This document shows positions 1 through 7,500 of a stretch of DNA of 19,744 bases, piece by piece. A program made the translations under genes and the position numbers. Origin of the DNA: Spartobacteria bacterium (lineage in GTDB: Bacteria > Verrucomicrobiota > Verrucomicrobiia > Chthoniobacterales > UBA10450); contig JAJPJU010000140.1 in the NCBI GenBank assembly GCA_021324035.1, forward strand, positions 1-19,744, read 5' to 3'. The stretch's first letter is position 1, and each line of letters starts with the position of its first letter. Below the pieces are notes generated by a model. It saw only the letters and a list, made by a program, of their open reading frames with translations. It was not told the DNA's origin and ran no database searches.

Positions 1-358
1 CAGCCAGATAACCGCGCACTACGCATTCCACCGGCAAAGGCTTGGTCTTCTTTACGATCATCGAGCGGCCTTCGAGCTGCTCGCGGAAGGGCCTCAGCTG
101 CTTCGGGAACACGTTGAAATCGGTGGTGACGAAGTGGTTTTCGATCTTGCCGAACTTGTTGAACCAGAACGCTGATAGCTGGTTCAACACCGCGCCCTTC
201 TTTGGAATTGGATCCGGCAAAATCACGTCGAAGGCGGAGATCCGGTCCGTGGCGATGAACAGCAAGGTGTCCCCCAGGTCGTAGACTTCGCGCACCTTCC
301 CGCTGCGAAGCTTTTTGATGCCTGGAAGATCGACAATCGATTGCGCGTCGGTTTGCAT
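1..358 (-). CDS. purC: SAICAR synthase (phosphoribosylaminoimidazole-succinocarboxamide synthase), N-terminal part
   Basis: Cytosolic purine synthesis enzyme that joins aspartate to CAIR in an ATP-dependent step. Only the first 119 residues lie in the window; the 3' end is cut off by the left edge. Translating the minus strand from the ATG at 358 gives MQTDAQSIVDLPGIKKL, then the SAICAR synthase N-terminal signature SGKVREVYDLGD (about residues 18-30), ATDRISAFDVILPDPIP, KGAVLNQLSAFWF and PVECVVRGYLA near the cut. All of these are family landmarks. The ATG at 358 is the natural start because the GKVREVYD strand normally follows a short N-terminal stretch. The gene is divergent from the rlmI-like gene with only 15 bp between the two start codons. 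purD lies 15 kb away in the same window, so the purine genes are scattered rather than in one operon. Confidence 0.95.
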   Translation of the reverse strand, partial: MQTDAQSIVDLPGIKKLRSGKVREVYDLGDTLLFIATDRISAFDVILPDPIPKKGAVLNQLSAFWFNKFGKIENHFVTTDFNVFPKQLRPFREQLEGRSMIVKKTKPLPVECVVRGYLA

Positions 359-373
359 TTACCATTCTTTGCC

Positions 374-1546
374 ATGGCCGGACTAGTCGTCAAACCGAGA
401 GCGCGAATTCTTCATGGACACGATTGGGTTTTTTCCAGCGAAGTGCTGAAGATCTTCGGCGGTCCCGCTGACGGAGACGTGATTTCGCTGAAGGACGGAC
501 GGGACAAACTCATAGGAAGCGCAATCTACAATTCGAAGTCGCAAATCGTGGCCCGGCGGTTTTCCCGTCAGCGGCAGGGGCTCGATCTCGACTTCTTCAA
601 TCGTCGCATCGCGCAGGCGTCGGAATATCGAGACCGGCGAAAGGTCGACCCCGAGCTGCGGCGGGTTGCTTGGAGCGAGAGTGACGGCTTGCCCGGCGTG
701 ATTCTCGACCGCTACGGCGATTTTTTGGTTCTCCAAACGCTGACCCTGGCGATGGATCAACGGAAAGAATTGATTGCCGATGCGATCGTCGGTTTGTTTG
801 GGCCGAAAACCATTATCGAGCGGAACGATTCGGCAATCCGCAGAGCTGAAGGACTTGAACTGCAGAGTGGGATTTTGAAAGGCACCGCCCCATCGGCGGC
901 AGTTACGATTGAACTCAATGGCCTCAAATTTGATATCGATCTTCTGCACGGCCAGAAGACGGGATTTTATCTGGACCAGGCGGCGAATTATCCAATCGTC
1001 GCCAGTTTTGCGTCGGGCAGGCGGGTTCTCGATTGTTTTGCCAACCAGGGCGCATTCGCGTTGGCCTGCGCGCGCGCGGGCGCCGTCGATGTGGCCGCAG
1101 TTGAAGAAAGCGGGGAGAATGTAAGCGCAGGCCGGACAAACTCGGAACGAAACGGACTCAAACTCCGCTGGATCGAACAGGATGTTTTCGGTTTTTTACG
1201 CGGCGCTGAAAACGCAGGTGCGGAATACGATCTCATCATTCTGGATCCGCCGTCGTTCACTAAAACCAAAAGCGGACTGAACGATGCGCTCCGCGGTTAT
1301 CGTGAATTGCACGTCCGGGCTTTCAAGCTTCTCTCAAAGGACGGACTGTTGGCGACATTTTCGTGTTCGCACCACGTAACCGGGGCAATTTTCGAGAAGA
1401 TGATCGCCGATGCCCTGGTTGACGCCCGCAGATCGGCCCGGCTTCTTCGCCGGTTCGAACAAGCGCTCGATCATCCGGTGGTGCCGACAATTCCCGAAAC
1501 CGAATATTTCAAAGGCGTCTTGCTGGAAATGATGCCAGGCCGCTGA
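374..1546 (+). CDS. rlmI: RlmI-like class I SAM-dependent 23S rRNA methyltransferase
   Basis: Predicted to methylate a cytosine of 23S rRNA; E. coli RlmI makes m5C1962. The protein is 390 residues from the ATG at 374, close to the usual ~396. Order of parts: an N-terminal PUA-like RNA-binding region (about 1-75, including HGHDWVFSSEV), the linker motif GQKTGFYLDQ (193-202), SAM-binding motif I VLDCFANQGAFAL (218-230), the DPPSF loop (291-295) and SCSHHV (330-335), where Cys331 is the likely catalytic cysteine. An in-frame TTG at 341 would add 11 residues but would overlap the start of the divergent purC, so I prefer the ATG. No clear Shine-Dalgarno precedes either start. It is an isolated plus-strand gene, followed by 166 bp before the next operon. 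Membership of the RlmI/RlmK family is clear; the exact target base is inferred by homology. Confidence 0.9.
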   Translation: MAGLVVKPRARILHGHDWVFSSEVLKIFGGPADGDVISLKDGRDKLIGSAIYNSKSQIVARRFSRQRQGLDLDFFNRRIAQASEYRDRRKVDPELRRVAWSESDGLPGVILDRYGDFLVLQTLTLAMDQRKELIADAIVGLFGPKTIIERNDSAIRRAEGLELQSGILKGTAPSAAVTIELNGLKFDIDLLHGQKTGFYLDQAANYPIVASFASGRRVLDCFANQGAFALACARAGAVDVAAVEESGENVSAGRTNSERNGLKLRWIEQDVFGFLRGAENAGAEYDLIILDPPSFTKTKSGLNDALRGYRELHVRAFKLLSKDGLLATFSCSHHVTGAIFEKMIADALVDARRSARLLRRFEQALDHPVVPTIPETEYFKGVLLEMMPGR

Positions 1547-1712
1547 CATGGCCTGCGATTCACGCGCATTTAAATCCACCGAATTGTTTTCTGTTCTGTA
1601 ATTTGGGCCTCTTTGCTGAGTCACGGGCTCAAATTTCTTTCGGAAAGAATTGGAATTCTCCGGACGAATCATTAATGTGCGCCCAGCGGCAACAACCGAA
1701 AGGTGAGCGACG

Positions 1713-2348
1713 TTGAAGAAGTTTGACATGCCGGAGAAAATTCGACCGATCGAACAAATGTTGGAATTGAGTGAAGAGGAGCCGCTGTCCCCGGAGCATC
1801 TGGACTCGCAGGTCCAAAAAGCGCAGGACCAGCTGCTTCAGCTCAGACGCCAGCAGGACCAGATTGAAAAACAAAAGCGCGAGCTCGAGGAGCTGAGCCG
1901 GAAACAGGAGGAACTCGAGCGCGGCCGGGCCGAAATGTCCGACAAGCTGACTCGTTCGCTGGTTGTTTTGGAACGGGAGGCATACGATGCCCAAAAGCGC
2001 CTCGAACAGCTTCGCTCGATGCGGGAAAGTTTCGGGCAACATCTGGAGTTAATCGAGGCGATTGATCCGAAGAGCTGGAACGCTTCCGATTTGCACAAGG
2101 AACTCAGCCGGGCGTTGAGCACCGTCGAAGGCGCGCGAGTGGAATTTGTTCAACAACGCAGCCGTCTGCAGGCCGGTGGCGAGAACAATGGCGAAGAGCC
2201 TCTTTCCGAGGCGGAACCGGTTTTTTCCACCGGGGGGCGTTCCTTATTGGAATGGATGAAGATCGGCTTCGCTTTCAGCATCCCATTTATCGTGTTCGGA
2301 TCTATCGCGCTCTACGTTTTCTTCTGGGTGGCGGCACACAATCGTTGA
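1713..2348 (+). CDS. Uncharacterised coiled-coil protein with one C-terminal membrane helix
   Basis: I do not recognise a family. The 211-residue product (TTG start) is highly charged, with a probable long coiled coil at about residues 30-78, rich in Q, E, K, R and L (for example EKQKRELEELSRKQEELER), and a second helical stretch at 82-115. An acidic, Gly-rich linker follows (155-175), then one hydrophobic segment (about 183-207) and a four-residue tail, AHNR. There is no signal peptide, so a tail-anchored topology with the coil in the cytoplasm is likely. The TTG at 1713 is favoured by the Shine-Dalgarno AAAGGTGA at 1699-1706, six bases upstream; an in-frame ATG at 1728 is the alternative and has a weaker site. 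It is the first gene of a four-gene cluster ending in gatCA and is only 6 bp from the next gene, which has the same coil-plus-tail-anchor plan. Confidence 0.75.
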   Translation: MKKFDMPEKIRPIEQMLELSEEEPLSPEHLDSQVQKAQDQLLQLRRQQDQIEKQKRELEELSRKQEELERGRAEMSDKLTRSLVVLEREAYDAQKRLEQLRSMRESFGQHLELIEAIDPKSWNASDLHKELSRALSTVEGARVEFVQQRSRLQAGGENNGEEPLSEAEPVFSTGGRSLLEWMKIGFAFSIPFIVFGSIALYVFFWVAAHNR

Positions 2349-2354
2349 GGCCGC

Positions 2355-2717
2355 ATGCTTCGTCGCCCGTCTAGATCGACAACGCCTCTCGATCAAACCA
2401 AGGAGGACCTGGCCCGTCAGGAGTCCGAGCTGCGCGACCAAATGCAAAAGCTCGAGAAGATGATTGCGGACGCGCCGCGGGTTGCCGAAGCGGTTGGGAA
2501 ACGACAGCGCGAAGAATTGCTAATGAGAGCGAGCGAGGGCGGCAGCCGGCTGGACGTTTCAATGACCTTGCAAGACTGGCGTCACGGAGAAGCCGGTCCG
2601 GCAAAACGGCGGGGATCGCTTCGCAAAGAACGCCGCGAGGGCCAAATCGTGTTCGTCGTGCTGGTAATCGCCCTTTTGGCCGCGGCAATCTGGCTGCTTA
2701 ACCATCTCCATTTTTAA
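2355..2717 (+). CDS. Small coiled-coil protein with one C-terminal membrane helix
   Basis: Unknown family, 120 residues. The N-terminal half is predicted coiled coil (about 14-40, LARQESELRDQMQKLEKMI). A polar middle contains DVSMTLQDWRHG (67-78), a strongly basic stretch follows (84-95, KRRGSLRKERR), and a single hydrophobic helix sits at about 98-115 near the C-terminus. The basic patch just before the helix fits the positive-inside rule for a cytoplasmic N-terminus and a tail anchor. The ATG at 2355 is preceded by GAGG at 2347-2350, which overlaps the stop codon of the upstream gene and suggests translational coupling. The downstream gatC starts one base after this stop. The gene shares architecture with its upstream neighbour, so the two products could act together at the membrane; that is inference. 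Confidence 0.72.
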   Translation: MLRRPSRSTTPLDQTKEDLARQESELRDQMQKLEKMIADAPRVAEAVGKRQREELLMRASEGGSRLDVSMTLQDWRHGEAGPAKRRGSLRKERREGQIVFVVLVIALLAAAIWLLNHLHF

Positions 2718-2718
2718 T

Positions 2719-3009
2719 ATGGCCAAAGCAGCCGACTTCGATGCCGCCTACGTTTCGAAACTCGCCCGGATCAATCTGACCGATGAAGAAACGGCACGTT
2801 TTCAGAAACAGCTGACCGACGTTTTGAAGTACGCGGAGAAATTGCGCGAAGTCGACGTCAGTCACGTTGAAGCGGCCGCGCACGGCGTGCCCATGTTCAA
2901 CGTTTTTCGCGAAGACAAACCGTGCGACTGGCTTAGCGCTGATGAAGCGCTGAGCAATGCTCCGCATAAAGCCAATCAGCTCTTCGTCGTCACCAAAGTT
3001 GTCGAATGA
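2719..3009 (+). CDS. gatC: Asp-tRNA(Asn)/Glu-tRNA(Gln) amidotransferase subunit C
   Basis: Small subunit of the GatCAB amidotransferase, which converts misacylated Glu-tRNA(Gln) and/or Asp-tRNA(Asn) to the amide form; GatC wraps around GatA and bridges it to GatB. The 96-residue length is typical. Family landmarks are VSKLARINLTDEE (about 12-24), a helix with QLTDVLKYAEKLREVD, a loop with VFREDKP and the C-terminal NAPHKANQLFVVTKVVE. The stop codon overlaps the gatA start codon in an ATGA arrangement (4 bp), a sign of translational coupling. It starts one base after the upstream coiled-coil gene, so all four genes probably share a transcript. Confidence 0.95.
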   Translation: MAKAADFDAAYVSKLARINLTDEETARFQKQLTDVLKYAEKLREVDVSHVEAAAHGVPMFNVFREDKPCDWLSADEALSNAPHKANQLFVVTKVVE

Positions 3010-4472
3010 GCCGGTCCGATCTGCCGGCGCTGACCATCGCCGATCTCCAGTCTCTTCTTCGTCGCAAAGAAGTTTCGCCGCGCGAAGTTTTGGAATCGTT
3101 ACGCGCGCGCATCGAGCAGGTTGAACCGAAAATCGAGGCGTATCTTTCGATCGATTTCGAAGCGGCGCTGAAAGAAGCCGATAAAGTCGACGTCAATCTG
3201 CCGCTCGGCGGGGTGCCAATCGCCATCAAGGACATTATCAACGTCGCCGGCCAGCCCTGCACCTGCGGGTCGAAAATTCTCGCAGGGTATCGTTCGCCTT
3301 ACGACGCGACCGTGATTAACAATTTGCGAGCGGCCGGGGCAATTCCGTTTGGCAAAACAAACATGGACGAATTCGCGATGGGATCGTCCACCGAAAATTC
3401 GAGCATCAAGGTGACGAAAAATCCCTGGGATTTGTCGCGGGTTCCAGGCGGTTCGAGTGGTGGCTCAGCCGCGGCGGTTGCCGCGAACGCAGCATTTGGC
3501 GCTCTCGGGACCGACACCGGCGGGTCGATTCGTCAGCCCGCGTCGCTTAGCGGTCTCGTTGGTTTGAAACCAAGCTATGGCCGGGTCTCGCGTTTCGGGG
3601 TGATTGCCTTCGCTTCGTCGCTGGACCAGGTCGGACCACTCACTAAAACGACTCGAGATGCGGCGATGATCATGAGCGCGATAGCCGGCCAGGATCGGCA
3701 TGATTCGACGTCATTGCCCGAGCCCGTGCCCGATTACACAAAGAATCTTGGCCGCGATTTGAAGGGAATTAAACTCGGCGTGCCAAAGGAGTATCGCGTT
3801 GAAGGGATCCATCCGCAGATCAGTGCCGCGGTGAACGCCGCGGTCAAACAATTGGAATCCCTGGGGGCCGAGATGGTCCATCTGAGTTTGCCCCACACCG
3901 ATTACGGCATCGCGGTTTATTATTTTATCGCAACAGCCGAGGCGTCGGCCAATCTCGCGCGGTTTGATGGGGTTCGTTACGGGTATCGCGCCAAGGATCC
4001 CAAAGATTTACTCGATCATTACGGTCGCACTCGCGAGGAAGGATTCGGCGAAGAAGTAAAACGGCGGATCATTCTCGGAACCTACGTGCTGAGTTCGGGT
4101 TACTACGATGCGTATTACGTCCGCGCTCAAAAAGTTCGGGAACTCATTCGTCAGGATTTCGTCAAAGCGTTCGAAAAATGCGACGCGATCATTTCTCCGA
4201 CTTCGCCCGAACCGGCGTTCAAGCTTGGTGAACGAACTGCGAATCCGCTGGCGATGTATCTGGCAGACATTTTCACTAACACGGCAAATCTTGCCGGAAT
4301 CTGCGGGATCAGCGTGCCGTGCGGTTTCGCAAAAGAAAACGGCAGCCAATTACCGATTGGTTTGCAAATCCTCGGCAAATCGCTCAACGAAGCGCGCATT
4401 TTGCAAATCGCGCATGCCTACGAACAGAGCACCGACTGGCACCGAGCGCGATCGCCAATCGCGAAGCTCTAA
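3006..4472 (+). CDS. gatA: Asp-tRNA(Asn)/Glu-tRNA(Gln) amidotransferase subunit A (amidase)
   Basis: Amidase-signature subunit that releases ammonia from glutamine or asparagine for tRNA-dependent amidation. It is 488 residues, a normal length. The Ser-cisSer-Lys catalytic triad can be placed: Lys75 in GVPIAIKD, Ser150 in GGSSGGSAAAV and Ser174 in TDTGGSIRQPAS. Their spacing (75 and 24 residues) equals that of Staphylococcus aureus GatA (K79, S154, S178). The Gly-Ser-rich amidase signature runs about 147-180. CTCGSKIL after the active Lys is also family-like. The start is fixed by the 4-bp overlap with gatC. gatB does not follow: a convergent minus-strand gene lies 111 bp downstream, so gatB must be elsewhere in the genome. 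Confidence 0.97.
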   Translation: MSRSDLPALTIADLQSLLRRKEVSPREVLESLRARIEQVEPKIEAYLSIDFEAALKEADKVDVNLPLGGVPIAIKDIINVAGQPCTCGSKILAGYRSPYDATVINNLRAAGAIPFGKTNMDEFAMGSSTENSSIKVTKNPWDLSRVPGGSSGGSAAAVAANAAFGALGTDTGGSIRQPASLSGLVGLKPSYGRVSRFGVIAFASSLDQVGPLTKTTRDAAMIMSAIAGQDRHDSTSLPEPVPDYTKNLGRDLKGIKLGVPKEYRVEGIHPQISAAVNAAVKQLESLGAEMVHLSLPHTDYGIAVYYFIATAEASANLARFDGVRYGYRAKDPKDLLDHYGRTREEGFGEEVKRRIILGTYVLSSGYYDAYYVRAQKVRELIRQDFVKAFEKCDAIISPTSPEPAFKLGERTANPLAMYLADIFTNTANLAGICGISVPCGFAKENGSQLPIGLQILGKSLNEARILQIAHAYEQSTDWHRARSPIAKL

Positions 4473-4539
4473 ATTGTTCAGCTACGCGCAAGCTCCCATA
4501 GGCCAATGCTTGTAGTGTGCGCAGTCCCCTTGCTCGCAA

Positions 4540-4553
4540 ATCTCCGAGGAGAT
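4540..4553 (+). terminator. Weak candidate terminator hairpin after gatA
   Basis: The sequence ATCTCCGAGGAGAT is a short self-complementary hairpin (5-bp stem with a CGAG loop) followed by GTTTT. It sits in the 111-bp gap between the convergent ends of gatA and the giant repeat gene. The stem is short and the T-run interrupted, so this is only a candidate. I see no better terminator in this gap. Confidence 0.22.
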
Positions 4554-4583
4554 GTTTTCGCGCATCAGTTAACTAGCGAGAAC

Positions 4584-7500
4584 TTAAGGTCCTCTGTGCG
4601 GCGTCGGAGTTGGCGTAGGCGTTGAACTTGGCCCGACTGTTGGCGTGGGAGTTGGTGTGGGAGTGGGGCTAGGTGCAACTGTCGGCGTCGGACTAGCTAC
4701 TGGTGTAGGCGTCGGTGTTGACGTCGGTGTCGGCGTAGGGCTGGGCGCAACTGTTGGAGTTGGCGTTGGGCCCGGACCGCAGCCACCTCTACCGCAAGGT
4801 GTCGGAGTTGGGGTGGGTGTAGGACTAGATGCCGCAGTTGCTGTTGGCGTTGGGGTGGGCGTTGGACTAGCGATCGGAGTTGCAGTTGGTGTAGGCGTAG
4901 GACTAGGCACAACTGTTGGAGTTGGCGTTGGGCTCGGACCGCAACCACCTCTACCGCAAGGTGTCGGGGTCGGGCTAGCTACTGGTGTAGGCGTGGGAGT
5001 TGGAGTCGGCGTGGGCGATGTTATTGGCGTGGCGGTTGGGGTGGGCGTTGGACTAGCGATCGGTGTTGCAGTTGGTGTAGGTGTTGGGGTAGGGCTAGGT
5101 GCAACTGTCGGCGTCGGACTAGCTACTGGTGTAGGCGTGGGGGTTGGAGTCGGCGTGGGTGTAGGTGTAGGTGTACTATTAACTGTGATGACGCGAGTCG
5201 CTTCTGCGCTCGTCCCGCCATCCTTATCAGTCGCAACTACCCGCACGGTGTAAGGACCCGCGCTTATGTATGTGTGTGATCGGTTGAGTGGCGAAGCGGT
5301 GCCCGCCGCGACGTTTTCGGTCGTGCTATCTCCGAAGTCGAGTGACCATGCAAAGCCAGCGGATTGGTCGGCTGTGCTGGGATCTGTCGCCGTGAAGGTA
5401 AAGTTCACCGGAGCACCTGCGTCCGGCGAGCCAGGGTCGGAGATCGCCGCGGTAGGCGCGACGTTAGTCACCGTGAATGTAAAGTGAGTCGCGGCCGTCG
5501 CGCCATTGCTGTCCGTCGCCGTGATGGTCACCGTCTGCGTCGCCGGTCCGTCGTCGCCAGTGGCAGTCCAACTCCAGGTGCCGGCTCCGTTGTCTTGTGT
5601 GATCGCTCCCGTACTCGCGGTAAGCGTTACTGTCGCATTACCGGCCGCGTCGGAGAAGGTTCCCGTCTGCGTGGCCGGCGAGCCTTCCGGCGCCGTCGCA
5701 ACGACAGAAGGAAATACAAGTTTGAAGATTGTCCCCACATTGTTCGCGCCGCCGGATTCCGTCGTGCCGTAGAAGTTCCCCTCGCCGTCCAATGTCAGCT
5801 CGGCTAAGTACGGAAATGAGCCCCTGTTGCTCGCGCCGTTGCCGGTGAATTCCACCAACGTCGTTAGCGTTCCGCCCGGCGTCATCTTGAAGACCGTTCC
5901 AAGGTTGTTCGCGCCGCCGTTGCCCGTCGTGCCGTAGAAATTTCCATCATTGCCTAGCGCCAGCCCGGCGTACGGGTTCGACCCTTTGTTGCTCGCGCCG
6001 TTGCCGGTAAATTCCACCAGCGTCGTCAGCGTTCCGCCGGGCGTCATCTTGAACACCGTTCCCAAGTTGTTCGCCCCGCCTTGCGACGTGGTGCCGTAGA
6101 AATTTCCATCATTGCCCAGCGCCAGCCCGGCGTACGGGTTCGACCCTTTGTTGCTCGCGCCGTTACCCGTGAATTCCACCAGCGTCGTCAGCGTTCCGCC
6201 GGGTGTTATCTTGAAGACCGTCCCGACATTATTCGCGCCGCCTTGTACGGTCGTCCCGTAGAAATTTCCATCGCTGCCTAGCGCCAATACGGCCGCGGGA
6301 GCCGACCCCTTATTGCTTGCTCCGTTACCGGTGAAATTTACCAGCGTCGTCAGCGTTCCGCCGGGCGTGATCTTGAACACCGTTCCCCCGTTGCTCGCGC
6401 CCAATTGCGTGGTCGTGCCGTAAAAGTTGCCGTCAGTGCCGAGCGCCAGACCGGCTTCGGGGTCCACACCGGTGTGGCTCGCGTCGTTGGTGAAATTTAC
6501 CAGCATCGTTAGCGTTCCGTCGGGCGTCATCTTGAAGACCGTTCCGAAGCTGCTCGGGCCGCCTTGATTGGTCGTCCCGTAGAAATTTCCATCGCTGCCC
6601 AGTGCCAGCACGCCGTAAGGGAAAGATCCTTTGTTGCTCGCGCCGTTGCCGGTGAAATTTACCAGCGTCGTTAGTGTTCCGTCGGGCGTCATCTTGAAGA
6701 CCGTCCCGACATTATTCGCGCCGCCTTGTATCGTCGTGCCGTAGAAATTTCCATCGCTGCCCAGTGCCAGTCCGGCGTAAGGATTCGACCCCTTGTTGCT
6801 CGTGCCATTACCGGTGAAGTCCACCAGCGTCGTCAGCGCCGGTGTTCCGGTGCCCGCGCCATCTACCATTACTTTCGGTTTCGGTTCATCTTCGAGGATT
6901 GTAACCGTCGCCGTTGAAGGAGTTCCGAGTGCCGCAAGGCCCGTTGGGTTGGTCAAGCTGACGCTGAACGTCTCGTTCCCCTTGTAAAGCCCGTTGTCGA
7001 TGATCGGGACGTTGAACTTCTTAAGTGTTTCTCCCGAGGCGAAGGTCACATCCCCCGACGTGGTAGTGTAGTCGTCCGGCGCGATCGCAGTGCCGTCAGC
7101 GGTCTGGTAATGAACGCTCACTACGTTACCAAGGCTTCCACTTCGCACCACCCTTACGACCACGAAGCCGTCTGCTTCGCCCACGCCGTAGCTATTGGCG
7201 TCGAATTGAATTGTCGGTTGTACTTCGTTGTCGGTGATAGTCACCGTCGCGGAAGAAGGCGAACCCAACGTTGCGCCATCCGAGTTGCTCAAAGTGACAG
7301 TGAAATTTTCGTTCCCTGTATAGATTGTGTCATCAATGATCGGAACAGAGATGCTTTTGCTATTTTCCGCGGGAGCAAAAGTCACATCACCGGAAGTAGC
7401 GGTATACTTGGACCCAGCCGCAGCCGTTCCATCACTCGTAGCATAATGGACGGTGGCATTTGCAGCGGTCGATCCCGCCTTCGTGATGGTCAATGTCACC

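Noticed and set aside
341..373. TTG start at 341 for the rlmI-like gene
   Set aside because: It overlaps the divergent purC start, and the added residues do not resemble the family N-terminus; the ATG at 374 begins the PUA region properly.
4473..4583. Possible gatB start after gatA
   Set aside because: The 111-bp gap contains no open frame with GatB features and ends in a convergent gene.
4645..5253. Plus-strand 202-residue Val-Gly repeat open frame
   Set aside because: It is the mirror of the Pro-Thr coding array on the minus strand; repetitive TP codons leave the other frames open. It has no domain content.
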